64,000 bases of DNA, taken from assembly GCA_038229875.1 (NCBI GenBank), contig JBBROA010000002.1, positions 58,176 through 122,175 on the forward strand. Direction: 5' to 3'. The translations under genes were made by a program, and so were the position numbers. A model generated the notes under the pieces. The model saw only the letters and a list, made by a program, of their open reading frames with translations. It was not told the DNA's origin and ran no database searches. Below, one piece after another: positions 42,749 through 50,059 of this stretch. Positions within the stretch are counted from its first letter, which is position 1. Every line of letters begins with the position of its first letter. This DNA is from JALYUA01 sp038229875. GTDB taxonomy: Bacteria; Acidobacteriota; Thermoanaerobaculia; UBA5066; Gp7-AA6.

Positions 42749-43075
42749 CTACCCGAGCTGGTTGAACTCCATATCGGGTCCGGTGTCGGGAGGCAGGAGG
42801 ATCCGGTAGGCGCTCTGGAGCCGGTCCGACGACCACCCCAGGAAAACGCCCTCACCGCGGAAGAGCGAGACGGTGGGCGAGATTTCGATGAGAGAGATCG
42901 TCCCTTCGCCTTCTCCCGACGCGGCCACGAGACGCCAGGCGGACCGGGTCGTGACGGCTTCGCGCGTGCGGATATGAACGCGCTCGAGTGAAACGAGGCG
43001 AGGCGCGGTCAAGCCGGCCAGGGGATCGGGGGGGACGTGACCTCCGCCGGGCGGCTTCTGCCGGGCTTCATCCAC
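42749..43075 (-). CDS. Unknown small protein translationally coupled to moaA
   Basis: Frame of about 108 residues that starts at a GTG (43075, or 43078) inside the last codons of moaA and ends at 42749. The composition and strong GC3 bias look real: VSLERVHIRTREAV, SAWRLVAASGEGEGTISLIE, then VSLFRGEGVFLGWSSDRLQ and a C-terminal PPDTGPDMEFNQLG. It is probably mostly beta with one short basic N-terminal part and no signal peptide. I do not recognise the family. Position downstream of moaA suggests a tie to molybdenum cofactor or formate dehydrogenase biology. It is convergent with the formate dehydrogenase operon, 34 bases away. Confidence 0.6.
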   Translation of the reverse strand: MDEARQKPPGGGHVPPDPLAGLTAPRLVSLERVHIRTREAVTTRSAWRLVAASGEGEGTISLIEISPTVSLFRGEGVFLGWSSDRLQSAYRILLPPDTGPDMEFNQLG

Positions 43076-44099
43076 CACGGGTATGCATCTCCAGGTGAGG
43101 GTCGCGCCGGAGGTCTCCGGCGGCGACCAGGGGCGCCCGCACCGGGATGGCGAGGCGCTCCTCCGCGCCCCGGTCGTCCCGGCGGGTCCACGTCGCTTCG
43201 AGAAGCGCGGCGAGCTCTTCGGCGGATGCGCCGTCGCGCAGCGGGCCGCGCAAATCGACTCCACGGGTGGCGTACAGGCAGGAATACCAGAGCCCGTCGG
43301 CGGTCAGTCGGCTTCGGTCGCAGGTCCGGCAGAAAGGCGCCGTCGTCGACGCGATGATTCCGAAGACGCGGCCGTCCGGCAGGCGAAATCGCTCGGCGGG
43401 CGCGGAGCTCTCCTCGATGAGCGGCTCGATCTCGCCGTACGCGCTCTCGAGCCGCGACAGCATCTCTACGCGGGAGACGACCTTCTCGCGCGACCACAGA
43501 GTGGCGCCGCCCACGTCCATGTACTCGATGAAGCGGACTTCCGCTTCGACGCTGCGCCCGAATTCCAACAGCGACACCAGCTCGTCGTCGTTCACGCCGC
43601 GCATCACGACGGTGTCGATCTTCAGAGACGAAAAGCCGGCGGCCGAAGCCGCGGCGATCCCCGCGAGAACCCGGCTGTGGGCGTCCGACCGGGTGAGCGC
43701 CAAGAATCGCTCCGGCAGCATCGTATCCAGGCTCACCGTGACGCGGTGCAGCCCCGCGGCCTTGAGCGCCGGAGCTTCCTCTTCTAGCAGCACGCCGTTC
43801 GTCGTCATCGCGAGATCCCGGATCGACACGTTCCCGGCCAGCAGCGCCACCAGTCGGGGCAGGTCGCGCCGGACGAGCGGCTCCCCTCCCGTCAGCCGCA
43901 CCCGGTCGACACCGATGCTCGTGAAGGCGGCGACCAGACGGCCGATCTCCTCGAAATCCAGCAGGTCGTTCCGCGGCAGCCAGACGTAGTCGCGCTCCGG
44001 CATGCAGTACTGGCAGCGGAGATTGCAGCGGTCGGTGACCGAGAGGCGGAGGTTCCGCAGGGGACGCCCGAGCAGATCGCGGGGAGATTCGGAGGGCAC
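43068..44099 (-). CDS. moaA: GTP 3',8-cyclase MoaA
   Basis: Radical SAM enzyme for the first step of molybdenum cofactor synthesis, 343 residues. The SAM-cluster cysteines are 25, 29 and 32 in CNLRCQYC, LTGGEPLVRRDL is near 69, and the second, GTP-binding cluster has CRTCDRSRLTADGLWYSC near 262. The chain ends in RGG, the double-glycine tail required for activity in this family. GTG start with TAGAAT six bases before, so likely leaderless. It supplies the cofactor that FdnG needs; the other moa/moe genes are not in the window. Confidence 0.94.
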   Translation of the reverse strand: MPSESPRDLLGRPLRNLRLSVTDRCNLRCQYCMPERDYVWLPRNDLLDFEEIGRLVAAFTSIGVDRVRLTGGEPLVRRDLPRLVALLAGNVSIRDLAMTTNGVLLEEEAPALKAAGLHRVTVSLDTMLPERFLALTRSDAHSRVLAGIAAASAAGFSSLKIDTVVMRGVNDDELVSLLEFGRSVEAEVRFIEYMDVGGATLWSREKVVSRVEMLSRLESAYGEIEPLIEESSAPAERFRLPDGRVFGIIASTTAPFCRTCDRSRLTADGLWYSCLYATRGVDLRGPLRDGASAEELAALLEATWTRRDDRGAEERLAIPVRAPLVAAGDLRRDPHLEMHTRGG

Positions 44100-44111
44100 G
44101 CCCGGATTCTA
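44100..44111 (-). promoter_or_regulatory. Leaderless-type promoter of moaA
   Basis: On the minus strand TAGAAT (44111-44106) is followed by six bases (CCGGGC) and the GTG start. An imperfect inverted repeat, TGAGATC and GGTCTCA, lies just upstream in the 60-base gap to the methyltransferase gene. Confidence 0.5.
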
Positions 44112-44159
44112 GCGCGGCCGGCCTGAGATCGGGAGCCGAGGTCTCACCGGGAGGGGACT

Positions 44160-44936
44160 TTATCGACGCATCCGTCCGACCCGCAGATCGATGGGCCAGG
44201 TGACGGTCCGCGGGGTCTGCGAATCTCCCCACGCTGCCGAAAGCTCGCGCTCGACGAGCCAAATGGGGTCCTCGCCTCGGGCGGCGAGGTACCGGTGCGT
44301 GGCGGACCACGTTCGCAGGTAGCCCAGCAGGTCCGCGAGCGTCCACGATTTCTGCATCCGAAACGCCGGCGCCGGCAGCTCTTCGAACGGAAACTCGAGC
44401 CTGCCGTAGCCCTCGTCGACGATTCGCCTCTCCACCGGCCACCAGGGGCCCAGGATTTCGCGCGCGAGCCGGCGGACGATCGCATCGATCGCCCCGCTCA
44501 CGTTCAAGAGGTCGTAGGCCCAGACCGCGATAACTCCGCGGGGGACGAGGACCCTCTCCGCTTCTTTCCAGAAACGGGGACGGTCGAACCAATGGAGTGC
44601 CTGCGCGACAGTGACGAGGTCGACGCCGCGGTTGGCAAGACCCGAGCCCTCCGCCGGCGCGACGCGGTAATCGATCCGGGGATCCCGGCTGCCTTCTGCG
44701 ACCTGCTTCTCGCTCGCGTCTGTCGCGACCACGCGGTCGAAGCGCGCCGCGAGCGGCAGCGCCGCCTGGCCGCTCCCCGTCGCACAGTCCCACGCGAGCC
44801 GCCGCGCCGGCGAGGCCGCGGCAAGGAAGTCGAACAGCGGCTCCGGATAGTCGGGCCGATGCCGCGCGTAGTCGGATGCGTGTCCCGAAAAATGATCCGG
44901 GAACAAAAACAAAGCGGAAAAGCGGTCGTCCGTCAT
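44160..44936 (-). CDS. Class I SAM-dependent methyltransferase
   Basis: Soluble methyltransferase of 258 residues. Motif I is WDCATGSGQAALPLA (about 49-63), with VVATDASEKQVA for motif Post I and DLVTVAQALHWFDRPRFWKE for motif III/IV. The FSGHASDYARHRPDYP start and ALHWFD wording resemble the trans-aconitate methyltransferase/UbiE-like cluster found across bacteria and eukaryotes; the substrate is unknown. The ATG is preceded by an A/T-rich stretch (GGAATAAAAAATTC) that may hold its promoter. Divergent from the thioredoxin-fold gene. Confidence 0.86.
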   Translation of the reverse strand: MTDDRFSALFLFPDHFSGHASDYARHRPDYPEPLFDFLAAASPARRLAWDCATGSGQAALPLAARFDRVVATDASEKQVAEGSRDPRIDYRVAPAEGSGLANRGVDLVTVAQALHWFDRPRFWKEAERVLVPRGVIAVWAYDLLNVSGAIDAIVRRLAREILGPWWPVERRIVDEGYGRLEFPFEELPAPAFRMQKSWTLADLLGYLRTWSATHRYLAARGEDPIWLVERELSAAWGDSQTPRTVTWPIDLRVGRMRR

Positions 44937-45004
44937 CTGAATTTTTTATTCCAAGCGCGCTGCCGGGGACCCGGACAACTTCAAATCCGCCCGGCGCCGA
45001 AGTC

Positions 45005-45016
45005 TATAATCCAGCG
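45005..45016 (+). promoter_or_regulatory. Leaderless-type promoter with consensus -10 (TATAAT)
   Basis: TATAAT at 45005-45010 is six bases before the GTG at 45017. This is the cleanest leaderless candidate of the window. No clear -35 box is present (best match TTCAAA near 44980, spacing 19). Confidence 0.55.
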
Positions 45017-45568
45017 GTGGTCGTCCTGGAACCGGGGAGAACGTTTCCGACTCTGGCTTTGCGGGACGCGGACGGCGGCCCCGCGGACCTCCCGCGCGGG
45101 CAGACCCTGTGGGGGTTTTTCAAGACGACCTGCCCGACCTGCGAGCTGATGTGGCCGTTTTTAGACCGCCTCTCGTCCATGGCGAAGCGCGCGGGGACGG
45201 CGGTGGTCGCGGTGTCCCAGGACGACCGCGGCGAGACGGAAGCCTTCTACGAGCGGCTGCGGATCGACCCTCCGACGCTCTACGATCCGCGGCCCTGGAA
45301 CGCCTCGGAGGCGGTCGGACTGAGCAACGTCCCCACGCTTTTTTTAGTCAGCGCGGAAGCGAGAATTCGGGAGACCATCGAGGGGTTTCAGAAAGCGAAA
45401 ATGGAAGAGCTCGCCGCCCGGTTCTCCGCGGAACCGCGGAGCGGGGCCCCGGCAGCGCCGAGCCGGGTCCCCTCAGCGCAAAGCCGGGTTCCTTCAGCGC
45501 GGAGCCGGGTAACCTCGGAGAGTTTCTTCCGCCCGGGGGAGTCGGTGCCGGCGCTCCGGCCGGGCTGA
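45017..45568 (+). CDS. Thioredoxin-fold (redoxin/AhpC-TSA-like) protein
   Basis: Predicted thiol-disulfide protein of 183 residues without a signal peptide. FKTTCPTCELMWPFLDRL near 37 holds a CPTC redox pair, VAVSQDDRGETEAFYERL near 69 is the peroxiredoxin/TlpA-like strand-helix, and the cis-Pro loop is VPTLFLV near 108. The domain ends near residue 137; the tail carries a 7-residue repeat (SRVPSAQ, SRVPSAR, SRVTSES). GTG start chosen to fit the TATAAT box and the family N-terminus. The AAA+ gene begins 46 bases later and may share the transcript. Confidence 0.83.
   Translation: MVVLEPGRTFPTLALRDADGGPADLPRGQTLWGFFKTTCPTCELMWPFLDRLSSMAKRAGTAVVAVSQDDRGETEAFYERLRIDPPTLYDPRPWNASEAVGLSNVPTLFLVSAEARIRETIEGFQKAKMEELAARFSAEPRSGAPAAPSRVPSAQSRVPSARSRVTSESFFRPGESVPALRPG
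45461..45523 (+). repeat. 21-base tandem repeat, three units, inside the redoxin gene
   Basis: Three copies beginning AGCCGGGT at 45461, 45482 and 45503. Each encodes seven residues of an Arg/Ser-rich tail, so length changes would keep the frame. Confidence 0.7.
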
Positions 45569-45614
45569 ACGTCGAGAAACGCCGGCAGTTAGCCGAGCGG
45601 GAAAGGTTTTCAAG

Positions 45615-47180
45615 GTGTCCACGGTGGAAAAGAAAAAGCCAGCGACCCTGGGAGAGCTCCGCGCCAGCGGATACCGCTCCCGGGGCGTCAAGGACGAGCT
45701 TCGAGACAATCTCCGGGCTGCGCTCGCGAAAGACGAAAATCCCTTCGAGGGGATCTTCGGATACGAGCGGACGGTTCTGCCGTCGCTCTACAACGCGGTG
45801 CTCTCGCGGCACGACCTGCTTCTCCTGGGGCTCCGCGGCCAGGCCAAGACGCGCCTCCTCCGCATGCTGGTGCGGCTTCTGGACCCGGAGATCCCGGTTC
45901 TCGCGGGCAGCGAGTTAAACGAAGACCCGCTGCTGCCGATCACCAAGTACGGACGGCGCCTGATTGCCGAAAAGGGCGACATGGCTCCGGTCGAATGGCT
46001 CCCCCGCTCCGAGCGGTACCGGGAGAAGCTCGCGACGCCCGACGTGACGATCGCCGACCTGATCGGCGACGTGGACCCGATCAAGGCAGCGACCGAGCGG
46101 AGGACATACTCCGACGAAGAGGTCATTCACTACGGGATCGTCCCGCGCACGAACCGAGGGATCTTCGCGATCAACGAGCTGCCCGACCTTCAGCCGCGCA
46201 TCCAGGTCGGGCTGCTGAACATCCTCGAGGAAAGAGATCTTCAGATCCGGGGATTCCCGATCCGCATACCCCTCGACATCCTCCTGGTCTTCTCGGCGAA
46301 CCCGGAGGATTACACCAACCGCGGCAACATCATCACGCCGCTCAAGGACCGGATTTCGTCGCAGATCCTGACGCACTATCCCGATGACGTGAAAACGGCC
46401 GCTCGGATCACCGCGCAGGAAGCCTGGACCGAACGGGAGGGCGAGCCGCAGATCGAGGTCCCGGACTTCTTCCGCCAGCTGATCGAAGAGATCGCTTTCG
46501 TGGCGCGGCAGAGCGAGTTCGTCGACCAGTCCTCCGGAGTCTCCGCCCGCATGCCGATCTCGGCGATCGAGATCCTGGCGTCGAATCTCGAGCGGCGCGG
46601 GCTGCGTCACGGAGAGAAGAAGGTGTGGCCGCGCCTCTGCGATCTTCCGGCGTGCCTTCCGGCGATCACCGGAAAGGTCGAGATGGTCTACGAGGGGGAG
46701 CAGCAGGGCGCGGAAGTCGTGGCCAAGAAGTTGATCGCCACCGCGGTCAAGAAACTGTTCGACGCGAAGTTCCCGGCGCCGGACTCCGGGCGGCCCTCGC
46801 AGCGCAAACGGGAGGAGCCGGAGGACAACGAGGAGACGGGAGGCCCGACGCGGCGCGGGCGCACGCCGGCGAACACCCCCGAAAAGCTTCACCCGCTCTA
46901 CGAGCCGATCGCAGAGTGGTTTTCGAACGGCGGAAAGGTGACAGTCTCCGACGACACGCCCTTCGCCGAGCACCTGGCGTCGCTCGAGGCGGTACCGGGT
47001 CTGCGCAAGGCGGTCGAAGAGCGCTTCGCTCCCGCGTCCCCCGAGGAGCTGGCCGTCGGAATGGAGCTGGTCCTCGAGGGGCTCACGTCGCACCTGAAGA
47101 TCGCGCGCGAAGACCTCGACTCGCGCGTCTCCTACGCCGAGATGCTCAAGTTCAACCTCGTGCGCGCGAGGAGCAATTGA
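45615..47180 (+). CDS. MoxR/Mg-chelatase-type AAA+ ATPase
   Basis: AAA+ ATPase of 521 residues, chelatase/MoxR branch. The nucleotide site is variant: Walker A reads GLRGQAKT (72-79), with Ala for the last Gly, and the Walker B region reads IFAINELPDL near 195, with Asn before the Glu. LQVGLLNILEERD-like and PLDILLVFSANPEDYTNRG stretches follow, then a helical lid and a charged linker (about 395-425, rich in Arg, Glu, Pro) before a C-terminal helical domain. Such ATPases work with VWA proteins, as encoded two genes downstream, to remodel or metallate a partner. GTG start at 45615. Target unknown. Confidence 0.86.
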   Translation: MSTVEKKKPATLGELRASGYRSRGVKDELRDNLRAALAKDENPFEGIFGYERTVLPSLYNAVLSRHDLLLLGLRGQAKTRLLRMLVRLLDPEIPVLAGSELNEDPLLPITKYGRRLIAEKGDMAPVEWLPRSERYREKLATPDVTIADLIGDVDPIKAATERRTYSDEEVIHYGIVPRTNRGIFAINELPDLQPRIQVGLLNILEERDLQIRGFPIRIPLDILLVFSANPEDYTNRGNIITPLKDRISSQILTHYPDDVKTAARITAQEAWTEREGEPQIEVPDFFRQLIEEIAFVARQSEFVDQSSGVSARMPISAIEILASNLERRGLRHGEKKVWPRLCDLPACLPAITGKVEMVYEGEQQGAEVVAKKLIATAVKKLFDAKFPAPDSGRPSQRKREEPEDNEETGGPTRRGRTPANTPEKLHPLYEPIAEWFSNGGKVTVSDDTPFAEHLASLEAVPGLRKAVEERFAPASPEELAVGMELVLEGLTSHLKIAREDLDSRVSYAEMLKFNLVRARSN

Positions 47181-47184
47181 CTCC

Positions 47185-47973
47185 ATGACATCGCCATCAT
47201 TCCGTTCCCGGATCCTCTCGGGCGAGCCGCTGCTCGGGTGTTTCCTCACGTGGCCCGTGCAGGGCGTCCCGGAGGTCCTGGCGCTGGCGAATTTCGACTT
47301 CGTCGTCCTCGACGCGGAGCACGGGTTCTTTTCCGTCGAGTCGATCGAGTCGATGGTCCGGGCCTGCGACGGAGCCGGATTGCCTTCGATCGTCCGCGTG
47401 CCTTCGTGCCCCGCGGCCGAGACGGGGCGGTCGCTCGACGCCGGGGCGGCCGGGGTGCTCTTCCCGAGGGCGGAAAACGCCGAAGCCGCCCGCGCCGGGC
47501 TCGAGACGGCGAGGTACGCGCCCCAGGGCAAACGCGGCCTCGCGGGTGTCCGCGCGAACCGCTACGGGACGCTCCCTCTCGACGAGTTCGTCGTCACCGC
47601 CAACGCGAGCACGATCGTCGTCGTCCAGATCGAGACGGCGGGTGCGCTGCGAGACGTGGACGCGGTGTCACAGCTCGAAGGATGCGACGTGCTCTACGTC
47701 GGACCGAATGACCTGACGTTCGCGCTCGGGATCCCGGGCAGGTACACGGACCCCCGTTACCAGGAAGCGCTCGCGCGGGTCGCGGGCGCGGCGAAAAAGG
47801 CCGGTAAAGCGGCGGGAATCATGCTGGCGCGGACCGACCAGATTCCTCCGCTGCGGGAGATGGGGTTTACCTTCTTCACCATGAGCGACCGGGTGCTGAT
47901 CCTCGATTCTGCCCGGCAGTGGCGCGGCGCCATCCCCCGGGGGGTCCCTTCCGAGCTCCGAACGGAACGCTGA
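47185..47973 (+). CDS. HpcH/HpaI family aldolase
   Basis: Class II metal-dependent aldolase/lyase of 262 residues (2-keto-3-deoxy-acid or 4-hydroxy-2-oxo-acid aldolase type). Opening LLGCFLTWPVQGVPEVLA, the metal/base motif DFVVLDAEHGFFSVES near 40, VRVPSCPAAETGRSLDAGAAGVLFPR near 70, VVQIETAGALRD near 152 (metal-binding Glu) and VGPNDLTFALGIPG near 172 (metal Asp). The exact sugar or aromatic-pathway acid is not predictable. It lies four bases after the AAA+ gene and three before the VWA gene, an unusual place for a metabolic enzyme. Confidence 0.92.
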   Translation: MTSPSFRSRILSGEPLLGCFLTWPVQGVPEVLALANFDFVVLDAEHGFFSVESIESMVRACDGAGLPSIVRVPSCPAAETGRSLDAGAAGVLFPRAENAEAARAGLETARYAPQGKRGLAGVRANRYGTLPLDEFVVTANASTIVVVQIETAGALRDVDAVSQLEGCDVLYVGPNDLTFALGIPGRYTDPRYQEALARVAGAAKKAGKAAGIMLARTDQIPPLREMGFTFFTMSDRVLILDSARQWRGAIPRGVPSELRTER

Positions 47974-47976
47974 CCC

Positions 47977-49062
47977 ATGCGCTACCGGTACTCCGAATAT
48001 CCCGTCGACCTCCTTCGCGGCCTGCTGACGCACCAAGAGCTGGTCAAGCTGTTCCTGCAGCTCGTGCTCCAGACCGGCGGCGACGTCGAGGAAGCTCTGG
48101 AGTGGATGAAGTACCTGCAGGACCGCGGCATGATCGACGAAGGGATAGACCTCGAAGCCTTCCGCAAAGAGCTCGAGAAGAGTGAGATCGTCGAGGACCG
48201 CGGCGGCAAGCTCTCGCTGTCGGCGGCCGGGGAGAGACGGATCCGACGCTCGGCGCTCGAGGAGATCTTCACGTCGCTCTCGAAGTCCGGACCCGGCTAT
48301 CACGCGATCCCCAGGGCCGGTGGCGGCGGCGAGCTCCTGCCCGAGACTCGCGGATACGAGTTCGGCGACAACCCCACCGCGATCGACGGAGTCCGGTCGA
48401 TCGGAAACGCCGTGCGGCGCGACGCGGACGAGATCGCATTGAAACCCGAGGATTTCGAGGTCCACGAGGAAGAGCACCTCACCTCGTGCGCGACCGTTCT
48501 CGCCATCGACATCTCCCACTCGATGATTCTGTACGGCGAGGACCGGTTCACGCCGGCGAAAAAGGTCGCGCTCGCGCTGGTCGAGCTGATCCAGTCGAAG
48601 TACCCGAAGGACTCGATCGACGTCATCCTCTTCGGGGACGACGCGAAGCGGGTCGCGATCTCGGAGATCTCGAAAACGATGGTCGGGCCGTATCACACGA
48701 ACACCCGCGCTGGCCTGGCGCTCGCGCGCAAGCTGCTCGTGCATCGGAAGAACCCAAACAAGCAGATCTTTCTGATCACCGACGGGAAACCGTCGGCGAT
48801 CTGGGATCACGGGCGGCTCTACAAGAACCCGTTCGGACTGGATCTCAAGATCGTCAACCGGACCCTCGAGGAGGCGGATGCCTGCCGCCGCGACGGAATT
48901 ACGATCACCACGTTCATGATCGCGACCGACAGCTACCTGGTCGACTTCGTGGACAAGCTGACGAAGATCAACCGTGGCCGGGCGTACTACGCGTCTCCCT
49001 ACAACCTGGCCGAGTTCCTCTTCACCGACTACATCCGCAATCGCAAGAAGTTCTTCCACTGA
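47977..49062 (+). CDS. VWA-domain protein, partner of the MoxR-type ATPase
   Basis: Soluble protein of 361 residues. The N-terminal 160 residues are helical (YPVDLLRGLLTHQELVKLF; LEWMKYLQDRGMIDEGIDL). The VWA domain starts near 170 with the metal-ion-dependent adhesion motif in AIDISHSMILYG (D-x-S-x-S). The later MIDAS residues are Thr in NTRAGLALARKLL near 243 and Asp in FLITDGKPSAIWDHG near 263. No signal peptide or helix, so it acts in the cytoplasm. With the AAA+ ATPase it forms the usual MoxR-VWA pair. ATG three bases after the aldolase stop. Confidence 0.88.
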   Translation: MRYRYSEYPVDLLRGLLTHQELVKLFLQLVLQTGGDVEEALEWMKYLQDRGMIDEGIDLEAFRKELEKSEIVEDRGGKLSLSAAGERRIRRSALEEIFTSLSKSGPGYHAIPRAGGGGELLPETRGYEFGDNPTAIDGVRSIGNAVRRDADEIALKPEDFEVHEEEHLTSCATVLAIDISHSMILYGEDRFTPAKKVALALVELIQSKYPKDSIDVILFGDDAKRVAISEISKTMVGPYHTNTRAGLALARKLLVHRKNPNKQIFLITDGKPSAIWDHGRLYKNPFGLDLKIVNRTLEEADACRRDGITITTFMIATDSYLVDFVDKLTKINRGRAYYASPYNLAEFLFTDYIRNRKKFFH

Positions 49063-49072
49063 GGAGCTCCGC

Positions 49073-49573
49073 TTGACCGGCCTCGCGATTGCCGGCGCCG
49101 CGGCCCTGCTCCTGGTCGCGTTTGCCCTTCTCCCCCGCGTATTCCTCCATCGGGCGCTCGATCGTCTGGCGGCCCGGCGCCTCGCGGCGGAAAAGGAGCC
49201 GCCGGACCTGCTCACCCGCGCGGAGCGCGTTGCGGGCCGGTGGCGGCGCTACCCCGGAGTGCTCGGCCTCTCCGGGGAGACCGTGTTCTTCGACGGGCTG
49301 TTCGGCGAGGCGTGGCTCCTCCCGACGTCGAGGATCGGAAAGATCGTCACGGGGCGCAAGCTCGACTCGGGACGGCTTCTGTTTCGAACGGAAGTCCTGC
49401 GCCTCGTGCCGAGGGCGGGCGAAGCGGTGGAGTTCGTCCTGACGCGCGCCTCCGCGTCCGCCTGGCGGAGCCACCTCGGCCTCTGGGCGATGGCCGAACG
49501 GGTCCGCGACGCCGAGGCGGCCGCCGGGAGCTCCGGGCCCGCCGCGGAACAAGTCGTCCCGGGCCGGCGATGA
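49073..49573 (+). CDS. Small membrane-anchored protein of unknown function
   Basis: Protein of 166 residues with one N-terminal helix (AIAGAAALLLVAFALLPRVFL) and a cytoplasmic-looking domain: GLSGETVFFDGLFGEAWLLP near 65, KIVTGRKLDSGRLLFRTEVLRL near 88 and a final helix WRSHLGLWAMAERVRDAE. The layout recalls PH-like membrane-associated domains, but I cannot name a family. The start is TTG at 49073, preceded by GAGGAG six bases upstream, ten bases after the VWA gene; no ATG or GTG fits. Its stop overlaps the next gene (ATGA). Confidence 0.72.
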   Translation: MTGLAIAGAAALLLVAFALLPRVFLHRALDRLAARRLAAEKEPPDLLTRAERVAGRWRRYPGVLGLSGETVFFDGLFGEAWLLPTSRIGKIVTGRKLDSGRLLFRTEVLRLVPRAGEAVEFVLTRASASAWRSHLGLWAMAERVRDAEAAAGSSGPAAEQVVPGRR

Positions 49574-49974
49574 GAAGACCCGCGCGCCTTCTCACCGCGG
49601 GTCTCGCCGCCGCTCTCGCGATTGCCGCGCCGGCGTCTGCTTTTCCGAGGCGTTCCTCGGGCTTCCGTCAGCGTCCGCGCCCGCGCCCGACGCCGGCCCG
49701 GCTCTCGCCCGGCGAATGCATTTCGCTCGATTTGAAGGACGCCGACATCCGCGACGTCCTGAAGAGCTTCGCGTCATTGGCCGCCGTCAACATGGTCATC
49801 GATCCCGACGTGAAGGGGTCCGTCACCGTGAGCCTGCACGACGTGTCCTGGGTGGACGCGCTCGAGGCGATCCTGCGGTCGAACGGTCTTGGCATGGTCG
49901 CGGAGGGGCGCCTGCTTCGGATCGGATCGCCGGGCCGGCTGGCGGGAGAAGCTGCGGGAGAAGCTCCGCGCTGA
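49570..49974 (+). CDS. Exported stand-alone secretin/TonB short N-terminal (STN) domain protein
   Basis: Protein of 134 residues with a signal peptide (LLTAGLAAALAIAAPASAF), a basic Pro/Arg stretch (RPRPRPTPARL) and one STN domain: ISLDLKDADIRDVLKSFASL near 52, then MVIDPDVKGSVTVSLHDV and VDALEAILRSNGLGMV. In PilQ and other secretins this domain precedes further N domains and a beta-barrel; here the protein ends right after it. It could be a periplasmic adaptor to a secretin encoded elsewhere. The ATG overlaps the upstream stop (ATGA). It is the last gene of the run that begins with the redoxin or AAA+ gene. Confidence 0.8.
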   Translation: MRRPARLLTAGLAAALAIAAPASAFPRRSSGFRQRPRPRPTPARLSPGECISLDLKDADIRDVLKSFASLAAVNMVIDPDVKGSVTVSLHDVSWVDALEAILRSNGLGMVAEGRLLRIGSPGRLAGEAAGEAPR

Positions 49975-50059
49975 CGGAGTCGGAGGGCCCCGGATTCCGA
50001 AACGGGGTCTTCCGATAGATTGAAGGAAACGGGTTCGGTTCATCCGGAGGACCCCTTTT

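Noticed and set aside
44115..44145. Stem TGAGATC/GGTCTCA as a terminator between moaA and the methyltransferase
   Set aside because: The stem is short with a mismatch and lacks a T-run, and moaA is transcribed away from the methyltransferase 3' end, so it would sit in the moaA promoter region.
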